Assembly (NCBI GenBank): GCA_903892565.1
Contig: CAITIX010000448.1
Coordinates: 1-38,915 of the forward strand
Source of the DNA: an uncultured Acidobacteriia bacterium
GTDB lineage: Bacteria; Acidobacteriota; Terriglobia; Bryobacterales; Bryobacteraceae
Direction: 5' to 3'
DNA length: 38,915 bases
Made by a program: the position numbers and the translations under genes. Of the stretch, positions 1 to 8,379 are shown piece after piece. The notes under the pieces were generated by a model. It was not told the DNA's origin and did no database searches. It worked only from the letters and a program-made list of their open reading frames with translations. Numbering within the stretch: the first letter of the stretch is position 1; each line of letters begins with the position of its first letter.

Positions 1-32
1 GCTGTGAGGTGTCCAACCTCCAGCTTCCCCCG

Positions 33-90
33 CCGCTTTTTCAAAAGCGGACAGTTCATGTGTGAATTAGACCGGACAGATCACATACTA
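33..90. repeat. Possible IS terminus or short repeat cluster
   Basis: A perfect hairpin (CCGCTTTT at 33-40, AAAAGCGG at 43-50) runs directly into two copies of CGGACAG (48-54 and 73-79) spaced 25 bp apart, each followed by a related ATC/TTCA-rich segment. Repeated GGACAG-type motifs near a hairpin recall the multiple terminal repeats of IS21-like elements. No transposase is visible because the window starts here, so this is only a suggestion. It lies upstream of the receptor gene and could equally be part of its regulatory region. Confidence 0.25.
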
Positions 91-239
91 GCGACACCGG
101 AGGGGCGATATCATTGACACTCAGGCCCAACTACGATAGACTCGCCGAAGTTATTCTCCAGGGCGATATTGTTGTTTCTATAGGGGGCTCACCGCTCGGG
201 CGGGGGCAATTCGAAACGAATCAGGGAGGCTATTTCAAA

Positions 240-3200
240 ATGTTGACAAATTTGAACTTGCGTTCGGGGCTTGCGCGTGTGATCGGATACATCGCCATCC
301 TCTGGATTGCAGGATTTCTGGTTGCCGGCCATGCCTACGGGCAGGCCGTGGCGCAGGTAAGCGGTGTTGTGAAGGATGAAACCGGAGCCGCCGCGCCGGG
401 CACCACGATTACCGCGACGCAGACGGAGACGGGCGTTAAGCGCAGTGTCACCTCGGATGACGGCGGCAACTACGTGCTGACGAATCTGCCACTGGGGCCG
501 TATCGCCTGGAAGCCACGAAGATGGGCTTCCGTACGTACGTGCAGACCGGCATTGAACTGCAGGTCGGTAGCGCTCCGGAAATCCCGATCAGACTGGCCG
601 TAGGGCAGGTTAGCGAGTCTGTGAATGTCGAAGCGAACGCATCGCAGGTGGAAACCCGCGCGGTGGGCGTCGGCACAGTTATCGAAAGCCAACGGATTGT
701 GGAGTTGCCGCTAAATGGGCGCCAACCGACGGACTTAATCACCCTCAGCGGCTCCGCCGTGTTTTTCAGTAATTCCGCGGGATACGGCATGCGTACCGGA
801 GTGTTGATCTCCGTGGCCGGCGGCAGCTACGAGGGGGTGCAATATAACTACGATGGAGCCCCGCATATCAACACGCTCGATGCCAGCAACATGCCCTTGC
901 CATTCCCGGATGCTCTCCAGGAGTTCAAGGTCACCACGAGCGCGCAGGACGCCTCAGCCGTGGGACACTCCGCAGCGTCGGTGAATGCCGTGACAAAGTC
1001 CGGTACTAACGCGTTTCACGGCGATGCCTTCGAATTTCTGCGCAACTATAGCGCGAACGCCCGGGACTTTTTCGCTTCCAAGCCGGATGGCTTGAAGCGC
1101 AATCAGTTCGGTGGCACGTTTGGCGGGCCCCTCAAGAAAGACAAACTATTCTTCTTTGCCGGCTACCAGGGATCGCTGCTCCGGCAGCAAATCGTGCAGT
1201 CGCCCGCGAGCATCCCGACGCTGGATATGCTGAAGGGAGACTTCACGACGTTTGAGTCGGCCGCTTGCCAGGGCACAAACAAGACTCTCGGAGCGCCGTT
1301 TGTCAACAATGTTGTTGCGAATCCCAGCGCCGTGTTCAGCCCGGCGGCCGTGAAGATTTCCACGCTCCTTCTGAACGGTGGCAGTACTTTCAAGGCTCTT
1401 ACGCCGAACGCCTGCGGGATCGTGCCGTGGACACTGCCCAACAATGAAAACGATCATCAGATCCCTGTGCGCGTCGACTATCAGTTGAACGATCGGCACA
1501 CCTTGTTTGCCCGCTACCTTCTCACAAAACAGAAGCTGGCGATTCCGCTTGCGGTCGGTGGCAGTCCACTTACCGAAGGTACTCCCGGTTTCGACGATCA
1601 AGCCCAGAACTTCACACTTGGCGAAACGTTCACCATTAACGCAAATCAGGTCAACTCCGCGCGCTTGTTCATCAATCGTATCCGGTCGCTGAAGCAAAAT
1701 GTGCCTCTGTTCGGAGAAGGGGATGTCGGCATCAACTCCTATACCTATCTTCCGAGTTACTTGTATGTCATCGTGACCGGCGGCTTTACGATGGGTAGCA
1801 CCACCAAGAACGCCTTTTCCTACGTCACCGACTACGGCGTGAGTGACGACTATAGCATCGTCCACGGCTCGCATCTGTTCGGCTTTGGCGGCTACTACAT
1901 GAATTCCATCAACTGGCTGTTGGCGCAGGCTTATGCGGGTGCCAATTACAACTTCAGCGGAGGCCTTTCCGGGTTCCTGCTAGGCCAGGTATCCCAGATG
2001 CGCCAGGAGTCTCCCAATCCGTTGAACGTGCGTCAGAGCTTCTTCTCGGCCTACGCCAAGGACACCTGGAAGGTCAATCAGCATCTGACCGTAAACTATG
2101 GTCTGACGTGGGTTCCGTTTTGGGCCGCGTCGTTCCCGCAAGGGGATTCGTATATCTTCAATTTGTCGAACTTTTATGCCGGAACCCATAGCACGGCGAT
2201 TCCCGGCGCGCCCGCCGGTTTCCTCTATCCCGGCGACAATGGCTTCAACGGCAATTCGGGCATCCAGGCCCGTTGGGGGAACTTGGATCCGCGTGTAGGC
2301 ATCGCGTGGGATCCCAAGGGCGACGGCAAGACGGTGCTTCGCTTCGGAGCCGGCATCGGCCACGATTTCGCCTCACAGAATCTCTTGATCAACAACGAAG
2401 CGTCGCCGCCGTTCCGCGCCTTGATCGTTGTGCCAGGTACCCTGAGTTTGGATAACCCGTGGGCCAACTATCCGGGAGGCGATCCCTATCCGTTCACCTT
2501 CAGTAAGACCAAGCCGACCTTCCCGGCCTATTCCGGCTATCTCCCGGTGCCCTCGAACTGGAAGACGGGCGTGCAATATTCGTGGAACGCGGTCTTCCAA
2601 CGGCAGATCAATGCAAACTGGTTTGCATCGGTCACGTATTTGGGAACGCACATCCTGCACGTCGTGAGTGCGGCGGAAATCAATCCCGCCCAGTACATAC
2701 CGGGCACCTGCGCTGCCGGTCAGTACGGCCTGACGGCGGCTGGACCCTGCTCCAGCAGCGCCAACATCAATCAGCGCCGAGTTCTGAACTTGGCCTCGCC
2801 CGGTACGCAACTGGGGTACATGACGCAATACGACGACGGGAGCACGCAGAACTATAACGGTCTGCAACTGGCCACGACCTGGCGCATGCAGAGCAATCTC
2901 AGTCTGAATGCGAATTACACATGGTCGAAATGCATCGGTTTGGTCCTGGTCAATCTGCTGAATCCCGGCCAGAATTACATCCATTCGGGCTACGGCAATA
3001 CGATGCCCGGCGCCAACAACCGCAACGCGGATATGGGTCCATGCAGCCAGGATCGGCGGCAGAATGCGAATGTGACACTTGTCGCGCAGAGTCCGAAGTT
3101 CGCGAACAAGTACGCGCACATGATCGGAACGGGCTGGACGTTATCGACAACGATCGTTGCGCGCAGCGGCGGGCCGTTCCAGGTTGTGACCGGTGTCAAC

Positions 3201-3638
3201 CCGGACCCGGCCAGCGGCGCCGGCGGAAATTCATCCAGCCAGCGCCCGAATCAGTTGCTTCCCGATGTATACTCCACCGCCCAAGGATCGCCTGGACCGG
3301 CTTCTGCGGGAGCTTACAGTATTCAATGGCTGAACCCAGCAGCGTTTGGTACAGTCCCGATCGGTACCTACGGGAACATGGGAGCCATGTCCGTTTTTGG
3401 CCCATCTTTTTGGGAATGGGACGAAGCGCTCTCTCGACAGTTCTCGATCCACGACAAGCAGAAGTTTGAAATCCGAGTGGAAGCATTCAACCTTACGAAC
3501 AGCCTGCGACCGGGAAATCCGAACCTCACTTTGAGCACGGCTGCCAACTTCGGCCAGATCACGACGGATGCCACACCGCCCGCGGCCACCACGGCCCCCG
3601 CGCGTGTCATGCAGTTTGCGATGAAGTATACGTTCTAA
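240..3638 (+). CDS. Oar-like TonB-dependent receptor with carboxypeptidase-regulatory N-domain
   Basis: Outer-membrane receptor of 1132 aa, expected to import or bind a large substrate using TonB energy. After a hydrophobic signal segment (about residues 10-35) comes a CarboxypepD_reg-like beta-sandwich (about 38-130, V-S-G-V-V-K-D-E-T-G start, typical G-N-Y-V-L-T-N-L-P-L-G-P-Y core). A plug region follows with I-V-E-L-P-L-N-G-R-Q, then a long barrel ending in the aromatic M-K-Y-T-F. The ATG at 240 is chosen because AGGGAGG (223-229) precedes it at 10 nt and the signal peptide starts there; the frame is open further upstream to 114 but that extension is not signal-like. It carries the cysteine motif TCAAGQYGLTAAGPCS, shared with the second receptor at the right end of the window. 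It faces a convergent operon of secreted enzymes. The substrate is unknown. Such receptors are strongly expanded in Acidobacteriota. Confidence 0.9.
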   Translation: MLTNLNLRSGLARVIGYIAILWIAGFLVAGHAYGQAVAQVSGVVKDETGAAAPGTTITATQTETGVKRSVTSDDGGNYVLTNLPLGPYRLEATKMGFRTYVQTGIELQVGSAPEIPIRLAVGQVSESVNVEANASQVETRAVGVGTVIESQRIVELPLNGRQPTDLITLSGSAVFFSNSAGYGMRTGVLISVAGGSYEGVQYNYDGAPHINTLDASNMPLPFPDALQEFKVTTSAQDASAVGHSAASVNAVTKSGTNAFHGDAFEFLRNYSANARDFFASKPDGLKRNQFGGTFGGPLKKDKLFFFAGYQGSLLRQQIVQSPASIPTLDMLKGDFTTFESAACQGTNKTLGAPFVNNVVANPSAVFSPAAVKISTLLLNGGSTFKALTPNACGIVPWTLPNNENDHQIPVRVDYQLNDRHTLFARYLLTKQKLAIPLAVGGSPLTEGTPGFDDQAQNFTLGETFTINANQVNSARLFINRIRSLKQNVPLFGEGDVGINSYTYLPSYLYVIVTGGFTMGSTTKNAFSYVTDYGVSDDYSIVHGSHLFGFGGYYMNSINWLLAQAYAGANYNFSGGLSGFLLGQVSQMRQESPNPLNVRQSFFSAYAKDTWKVNQHLTVNYGLTWVPFWAASFPQGDSYIFNLSNFYAGTHSTAIPGAPAGFLYPGDNGFNGNSGIQARWGNLDPRVGIAWDPKGDGKTVLRFGAGIGHDFASQNLLINNEASPPFRALIVVPGTLSLDNPWANYPGGDPYPFTFSKTKPTFPAYSGYLPVPSNWKTGVQYSWNAVFQRQINANWFASVTYLGTHILHVVSAAEINPAQYIPGTCAAGQYGLTAAGPCSSSANINQRRVLNLASPGTQLGYMTQYDDGSTQNYNGLQLATTWRMQSNLSLNANYTWSKCIGLVLVNLLNPGQNYIHSGYGNTMPGANNRNADMGPCSQDRRQNANVTLVAQSPKFANKYAHMIGTGWTLSTTIVARSGGPFQVVTGVNPDPASGAGGNSSSQRPNQLLPDVYSTAQGSPGPASAGAYSIQWLNPAAFGTVPIGTYGNMGAMSVFGPSFWEWDEALSRQFSIHDKQKFEIRVEAFNLTNSLRPGNPNLTLSTAANFGQITTDATPPAATTAPARVMQFAMKYTF

Positions 3639-3652
3639 ACGGACGAAGTCAG

Positions 3653-3724
3653 AAGAGCAGGAGCCGGGAGTCAGAATCCAAGACGAGGAGAAATCGTCTT
3701 GGGTCTGGTTCCTGGCTCTTTTCA
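3653..3724 (+). terminator. Intrinsic terminator of the first receptor gene
   Basis: Nine-bp perfect inner stem CCAAGACGA (3678-3686) and TCGTCTTGG (3694-3702) with a 7-nt loop. An outer arm AAGAGC (3653-3658) pairs with GCTCTT (3715-3720) and is followed by T residues. It starts 14 nt after the stop codon. Confidence 0.75.
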
Positions 3725-3983
3725 TTTACGGCGAGCCCAAAAGTGAATCATTTGGCCTGCAAGTGTGTTCCCGCACTTACGAGTCGCCGTAACAATATTG
3801 GCGCTGGACCGACCCCATTTCTTAATTGATGGGGTCGCGGCTCGGGCCCGATGATTGCTTTCAATAGCGTTGGGATTGGTCTGCGATGACGGGTGGCGCG
3901 CCGACAGACCCGCTACGCAGACTCATACGTGCGGGTTTTGCGATTGCGCGACCTAGGCGTGGTCTTCAGCAATTAGGAAAACG
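3725..3983. other. Intergenic gap with two hairpins, no gene seen
   Basis: No credible coding frame. It holds a perfect inverted repeat CGACCCCAT (3810-3818) / ATGGGGTCG (3829-3837) without a T tract, and a second hairpin ACCCGC (3908-3913) / GCGGGT (3931-3936) followed by TTT. Both sit between convergent genes, so backup termination is possible. Confidence 0.4.
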
Positions 3984-4844
3984 CTAGCGCGCCGAACACG
4001 CTGTGGGGGTCCACTTCGACGCGTCCGGCAGTTTCTTGTAGTGGTAGGTGATGATCCACGGCTCGGTGAGATACTGCGGATCTTCTGCCATCTGCGAGAA
4101 GTTCAGCCACTCATCCCCGTTCGGCTCTTTCTGGTAGCGATAGTGCTCGGTGAGCGTAAGGCGCCCGCTGTGGACCATGCCATTCTTCCAAAAATAGCCG
4201 GGCTTTAGATTCGTGGTGACGACCTTGAGATTGCCGCCGCGTGTCCAATCTCCGCGCCCGCCCAGGATCACCCATTCGGCGACAGAATCTCCCTGCAGCG
4301 ACGGTGCACTCTGCGGCTCGGGAGTTACTGCCGTAGCGTTCTGTCCGGCTGGCACGGGACGCTTGAAGTGGAACACGCGCGATTGCGTGCCTGTATCGAC
4401 ATCCATCTTCAAGGTGTAGTCATCGGTCCAGGTGATGTGCAGATGTCCGGGCAGTCGCATAATGCCCGCGGCTCCATAGGCCTTGCAGGTTTCGCCCGCG
4501 GCTTCGTCCTTTGCGGGATCCCAGGCGCGGGCGAGCAGTGTGGCCTCGCGCGTATAGGGGATGCTGCCTTGGCCGCCGAACGGCAGGCCCTCGGCGTCAG
4601 GGCCGGAGCCGAAATCGCCTTTCGGAGCCACGAGCATGCGGACGTGCCAGTCCTCGGTGACGATGGAGGTCCAGTAGCCGGTGGGATCAAACGGAGCAGC
4701 GGCCTTGGGGACAGCCGGCGGCGCGGCTTTCCCGCGCCCTTGCGCTTGTAAGTTGCCGGGCAGTGCCAGCGTGATGACAACGCCCGCGATCGGGAGAAGG
4801 GTTGCGACTGTGCGCGCGATATATCGTGCCGTGAAGAACGTCAT
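3984..4844 (-). CDS. Secreted GYW-type protein, locus A copy (unknown function)
   Basis: A 286-aa exported protein: hydrophobic signal segment about residues 10-34, a low-complexity Ala/Pro linker, then a globular domain opening with F-D-P-T-G-Y-W (52-58) and E-D-W (64-66). It ends with D-P-Q-Y-L-T-E-P-W and a C-terminal Cys (T-A-C-S-A-R). It is a clear paralogue of the protein at 33736-34578, which shares F-D-L-T-G-Y-W, N-E-D-W, K-G-D-F, the C-x-A-Y-G-A motif, M-R-L-P-x-x-L-H-x-T-W and the same C-terminus. The start codon lies 3 bp after the stop of the upstream gene, so the two are co-transcribed and probably translationally coupled. I do not recognise a named family with known activity. 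The closing D-P-x-Y-L-T-E-P block resembles that of the DLSGxW proteins in this window, which suggests a distant common fold. Confidence 0.8.
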   Translation of the reverse strand: MTFFTARYIARTVATLLPIAGVVITLALPGNLQAQGRGKAAPPAVPKAAAPFDPTGYWTSIVTEDWHVRMLVAPKGDFGSGPDAEGLPFGGQGSIPYTREATLLARAWDPAKDEAAGETCKAYGAAGIMRLPGHLHITWTDDYTLKMDVDTGTQSRVFHFKRPVPAGQNATAVTPEPQSAPSLQGDSVAEWVILGGRGDWTRGGNLKVVTTNLKPGYFWKNGMVHSGRLTLTEHYRYQKEPNGDEWLNFSQMAEDPQYLTEPWIITYHYKKLPDASKWTPTACSAR

Positions 4845-4847
4845 ATG

Positions 4848-6770
4848 CTACTTTCCTTTTGTCTCCGTCAGGCTGCGGTATACGGCTTCGACGAACTTCC
4901 CGGTAGAGCCGGGCTGGCGACCAAAGAGAGGATCATAATCCATCGTCGGCTTGGCGGCCTTCACCTGCGCCAGCGTCATCTTCCTATCGATCATATCCTG
5001 GATGCGATCGCGCACTACGATCATCATGTCGCGGTAGTAGCCGACCTCGGAGCCATCCGAAATCCAGCCGTGGCCGGGCACCACAAGCGTCCCGCCCTGG
5101 CCCATGTATTCGGGGAAGCAAAGATCTGCCAGCTTTTCCAGGGCATCGATCAAGCCCTGAATGCTGCCGCCATGGTCGACGTCGATGGGCGGATACATGT
5201 CCGCGTTAAAGATGTCGCCCGTGGCAAGGACATCGGAACCACGGAACCATACGACGCTATCGCCATCCGAGATGGCGTGCGGCATGTACTGAATCTCCAC
5301 GCCTTCGTTGTTGAAATAGCGGTGCAGGCGGTAGCGTTCCGAGAAATACGTATTTGTGGGCTGCGCGCGCACGGGGACTTTTGCGGCAATCAGCGCCTGT
5401 TGCACGTTTTCATGCGACAGGATCACTTCGCTGGCGGCTTGATCCCCGCCTTCGACGCCAATCGGATGAAAGATCGGCGAACCGGCGATGTTCCCGTTGC
5501 CTCCTACATGATCCGTTGCCGCGCTGGTGTCGATGATCATGCGAATCACGGGCGGCGCCTGCGAATGCGTCGACTGCCACGCGTCGGCATACGGCGATGC
5601 GGAGTTTGAGACGGTCGCGGGCTTAGGGAGACGCGCGACATCTTTGATGGCGCTGAGAACTTTGTCGCTGGCTGGGGCCGCACCGGCGTCCACCATCACG
5701 ACGCCATCGCCTCCGACCGAGAGCGCGATATTCGCGCCCGCACCCGCGAGCATGAAGATATTGCCTTTGACGTGCAGCGCTTCGACCTTATCGTAGGTGG
5801 GCGTGGGAATCGGCTGGTTCGCGATGCGCTCGGCCAGCCGCGTGGAATCATCGTTATATGTGGGCTTCAGCGTGTATTGCTGGGCGGGAGCCGCTTCGCT
5901 CTTCGTCTTTGCCACGAACTCCGGATACATGCTTTCGGCGCCGCCACGCACGCCCACCAGAGGCGTTTTGTACTTGAAGGCGACTTCGGTCAAGTAAGGA
6001 TTCTGGCCCGTCAAGTAAAACGGGACGCGATACTTGCCGACGTCCTCCGGTCGATACTCCTCCTGCTGCGGAGAGCACGGATAAACGGGAATCTGCAGAT
6101 TCGGGGCACGCACGAAGGTCACGCTGCGGATCAGGGGCTCGGTGAGATAGTCCGGATCGTTCACGATGAGGACCCAGGTGAGATACGGCTCGTCGAGCGA
6201 GACGTGCTCCGTGACGGTGCGCCGGAAGCTACCCTGCACGCCGTTGCGGCGGATGAAGCTCTCTTTGAGATGCGTTGTCTCGATCGTGAGCGTGTCGCCG
6301 TCCCACTTGCCGAGCGAATATCCTTCCCAGCTGTGTGCGGCCTTCTCTGATGGACGATCACGGCCGTCGAGCCAGATCATGCGGTCGCCGGGTGTTCGTT
6401 GGAACAAGATGCGATAGGCGATCAACTGGCGATTGATGGTGTCGATTTCTTTTTCAATGCGCATCTGATCCGGGCCGAGCTGCTGATAGCCGGTGGGATG
6501 AGGACGGCACTGCAAGTAGAGATTCGTCGAAAGGACTTCGCCGTTGTAGGCATCGGCACGCATGCGTTCGGCGTCGTTCAGTGGGAGTCCCCAGTATTCG
6601 CCGGGATCCGGGCCGGGTCCGCGCTCGTGCGCGTCTTCATGATTGGTCAGACGGCGCCATTCGCCGGAAAGATCGGTGGGAGATCCTTGTCCTTGGGAGT
6701 ACGCAGGCAGGCTCAATGCAGTGGTAAACAGCAGTCCTGCGGCGATTCTATAGAGAACAACTTTCTTCAT
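4848..6770 (-). CDS. Secreted fusion: DLSGxW domain plus metallo-beta-lactamase-fold domain
   Basis: A 640-aa protein with a signal peptide (about residues 1-25). The N-terminal half (about 30-235) has D-L-S-G-E-W (33-38), a C-R-P-H-P motif, H-S-W-E-G-Y-S-L-G-K-W-D-G-D-T-L and N-D-P-D-Y-L-T-E-P (204-212), the hallmarks of the DLSGxW family. The C-terminal half (about 325-640) is a metallo-beta-lactamase fold: G-N-I-F-M-L start, V-M-V-D-A-G, D-H-V-G-G-N (420-425), H498, G-D (518-519) and P-G-H-G (565-568). The usual H-x-H-x-D-H is T-S-A-A-T-D-H, so the first two zinc-site-1 histidines are Ser416 and Ala418, while the second-site ligands Asp420, His421 and His567 remain. The ATG is preceded by GAGGTG. 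In locus B the two halves are separate neighbouring genes. Enzymatic activity and substrate are unknown; a single-metal hydrolase is possible. Confidence 0.85.
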   Translation of the reverse strand: MKKVVLYRIAAGLLFTTALSLPAYSQGQGSPTDLSGEWRRLTNHEDAHERGPGPDPGEYWGLPLNDAERMRADAYNGEVLSTNLYLQCRPHPTGYQQLGPDQMRIEKEIDTINRQLIAYRILFQRTPGDRMIWLDGRDRPSEKAAHSWEGYSLGKWDGDTLTIETTHLKESFIRRNGVQGSFRRTVTEHVSLDEPYLTWVLIVNDPDYLTEPLIRSVTFVRAPNLQIPVYPCSPQQEEYRPEDVGKYRVPFYLTGQNPYLTEVAFKYKTPLVGVRGGAESMYPEFVAKTKSEAAPAQQYTLKPTYNDDSTRLAERIANQPIPTPTYDKVEALHVKGNIFMLAGAGANIALSVGGDGVVMVDAGAAPASDKVLSAIKDVARLPKPATVSNSASPYADAWQSTHSQAPPVIRMIIDTSAATDHVGGNGNIAGSPIFHPIGVEGGDQAASEVILSHENVQQALIAAKVPVRAQPTNTYFSERYRLHRYFNNEGVEIQYMPHAISDGDSVVWFRGSDVLATGDIFNADMYPPIDVDHGGSIQGLIDALEKLADLCFPEYMGQGGTLVVPGHGWISDGSEVGYYRDMMIVVRDRIQDMIDRKMTLAQVKAAKPTMDYDPLFGRQPGSTGKFVEAVYRSLTETKGK

Positions 6771-6857
6771 CCGGACACACCTCGTGAATGACGCAGAGAC
6801 CGAGAAAACCGCCAGAGCGAAGTCATCGTAGCTCAGTTTACGCCGGCGGCCAGTATA

Positions 6858-7697
6858 TCACAGAGGATCCGCGACCTTATTGGATTCCTGCGCCGCTGCG
6901 GGCTGCGAGACAAAAGGAAGTTTCAATATTGAAATCAGGCCGAAGCTGGGGCCTTCCTGGTATTCCTTCAGGCCGATCATCAATCGTTCATCTCCGGCAG
7001 GAAGAGGGGCGTGATAGGTGCCGAAGAGGCGGTCCCACCAAGGGAAGATATCGCCAAAGTTGCTGTTCTGCTCGCGCATTTCGATGGAGTGATGGACGAC
7101 GTGAGTATTCGCCGTGAAAAAGAGGAGGCCGAGTGGGCGCTGCAGCCAATCCGGCAGGGCTGCGTTGGCATGCGTGAAGAAACTCTCGAATATGCTCACC
7201 AGTTCGGCGAGCAGGACGGCGCCCACCGGCGGGGTGAAGATCGCGATGGTCACCAGCGTTGCCGCTCGCGAAAAAAGCCCTTCCAATGGATGTCCTCGAA
7301 CGCCGGTGGTCCCGTCGAAATCGCGATCCGAGTGGTGGACTTGATGCAATCGCCACAGGAAATGAAACGAGTGCATGGAGCGGTGGCTGAAGTAACGCGT
7401 CAGGTCCAGAAGCAAGATCGCGAGAATCCAACGCAGGGCCAAGGGAAGCAAGGGCTTATTGAGGAGGCCATAGTGGCTTCCTGACATAGAGGCGGCCAGC
7501 ATCAGAGGACTGAGCGGGAGCAAGACGGCTCCGGCGAGCAACGAGGAGAGCACGAGTAAAGCATGCAATCCCCACCGGCGCTCTACTGATTCCGTGAGCG
7601 ATACTCGGGGACGAACCGATTCCCAAACGGCCACGCCCAGGAAAGCCGATACGAATACGAACCAATACATCCCGCCGTCTGTGTGCAGCCACTTCAT
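6858..7697 (-). CDS. Fatty acid hydroxylase / sterol desaturase family membrane protein
   Basis: A 279-aa integral membrane di-iron oxygenase. The family's histidine clusters are all present: H-R-S-M-H, then H-Q-V-H-H-S-D-R-D-F, and H-V-V-H-H-S-I-E near the C-terminus, embedded among several hydrophobic segments (near the N-terminus and around residues 40-110 and 150-180). The family hydroxylates or desaturates lipids such as fatty acids, sterols or carotenoids at the membrane; the substrate cannot be read from the sequence. It is transcribed away from the small sorting-signal peptides at 7809 and towards the secreted-protein operon, with 87 bp between it and the fusion gene's start. There is no clear Shine-Dalgarno before ATG 7697, so a different start is possible. 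Confidence 0.85.
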   Translation of the reverse strand: MKWLHTDGGMYWFVFVSAFLGVAVWESVRPRVSLTESVERRWGLHALLVLSSLLAGAVLLPLSPLMLAASMSGSHYGLLNKPLLPLALRWILAILLLDLTRYFSHRSMHSFHFLWRLHQVHHSDRDFDGTTGVRGHPLEGLFSRAATLVTIAIFTPPVGAVLLAELVSIFESFFTHANAALPDWLQRPLGLLFFTANTHVVHHSIEMREQNSNFGDIFPWWDRLFGTYHAPLPAGDERLMIGLKEYQEGPSFGLISILKLPFVSQPAAAQESNKVADPL

Positions 7698-7808
7698 ACA
7701 AGTTCGAGGAACAACTGTTCGTATCTAGTATGCTTCCACTTCCAGGTGATAATCTAGTCACACCCCGCCCTCGTTGACGTGGATCGCTCAAAGGAAAATA
7801 ATAGACAC

Positions 7809-7970
7809 ATGCAGAAGATGCTTGGAATGTCGTTGTTGTTGATCGGTGTGGCCGTGAATTGCATGGCGGTGGTTCCCTCGACTCCGGAAATCGATCCTTC
7901 GTCGGCAACGGCGGCTGTGGCATTATTGGCGGGCGGATTGCTGGTGATTCGCTATCGCCGTAAGAAATAG
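7809..7970 (+). CDS. Mini sorting-signal protein 1 (VPEID/PEP-CTERM-like)
   Basis: A 53-aa protein made of a hydrophobic signal peptide (about residues 4-20, ending N-C-M-A) followed almost at once by a C-terminal tripartite sorting tail: T-P-E-I-D-P, a transmembrane stretch A-V-A-L-L-A-G-G-L-L-V-I, and a basic R-Y-R-R-K-K end. This is the layout of exosortase substrates, but with only about five residues left between the two signals. ATG 7809 is chosen because the signal peptide begins there; a GTG at 7779 would add ten polar residues. First of three tandem paralogues. Confidence 0.75.
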   Translation: MQKMLGMSLLLIGVAVNCMAVVPSTPEIDPSSATAAVALLAGGLLVIRYRRKK

Positions 7971-7980
7971 GAAACCTACC

Positions 7981-8145
7981 GTGAACAAGATTATTGGACT
8001 GTCTTTGTTGTTGATTGGGATTGCCGCGAATTGTATGGCGGGACTGCAGCCGGTCGCGCCGGAGGTTGACCCTACGACCGGAGCCGCGGCGATCGCGCTA
8101 CTGGGCGGTGCTCTGCTGGTGATCCGCTATCGGCGCAAGAAGTAG
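7981..8145 (+). CDS. Mini sorting-signal protein 2 (VPEID/PEP-CTERM-like)
   Basis: A 54-aa protein starting at a GTG, 10 bp after the previous stop, with AGGAA upstream at suitable distance. It has the same plan as its neighbours: signal peptide ending N-C-M-A, then V-A-P-E-V-D-P-T-T-G, a hydrophobic A-I-A-L-L-G-G-A-L-L-V-I and R-Y-R-R-K-K. Its last 85 bp are nearly identical to those of copy 3, so the duplication looks recent. Easily missed because it is short and starts with GTG. Confidence 0.75.
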   Translation: MNKIIGLSLLLIGIAANCMAGLQPVAPEVDPTTGAAAIALLGGALLVIRYRRKK

Positions 8146-8194
8146 CTTTCGGCTTGTCGGCGAGATCGCTACACTTTTGAGGAGAGGCCAAACC

Positions 8195-8362
8195 ATGGGC
8201 AACAAGCTCAGCTTATCGTTTCTAATGTTCTTCGCAGCAGTGAGTTGCCTTGCCGGCGGCACTACTGCCGTCGCACCGGAGATTGACCCTACGACCGGAG
8301 GCGCCGCGATCGCGCTACTGGGTGGTGGGCTGCTGGTGATCCGCTATCGCCGCAAGAAGTAA
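8195..8362 (+). CDS. Mini sorting-signal protein 3 (VPEID/PEP-CTERM-like)
   Basis: A 55-aa protein with a strong GGAGAGG (8181-8187) 7 nt before ATG 8195. Signal peptide about residues 5-22, then V-A-P-E-I-D-P-T-T-G-G, a hydrophobic stretch and R-Y-R-R-K-K. An in-frame TTG at 8177 would add six residues and overlap the ribosome binding site, so it is rejected. Third member of the tandem set; no exosortase gene is present in the window. Confidence 0.78.
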   Translation: MGNKLSLSFLMFFAAVSCLAGGTTAVAPEIDPTTGGAAIALLGGGLLVIRYRRKK

Positions 8363-8379
8363 CGTCGCAGCGACTCTCG

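Noticed and set aside
3810-3837. Perfect inverted repeat as a terminator
   Set aside because: No T tract follows on either strand, so it is reported only as part of the intergenic gap.
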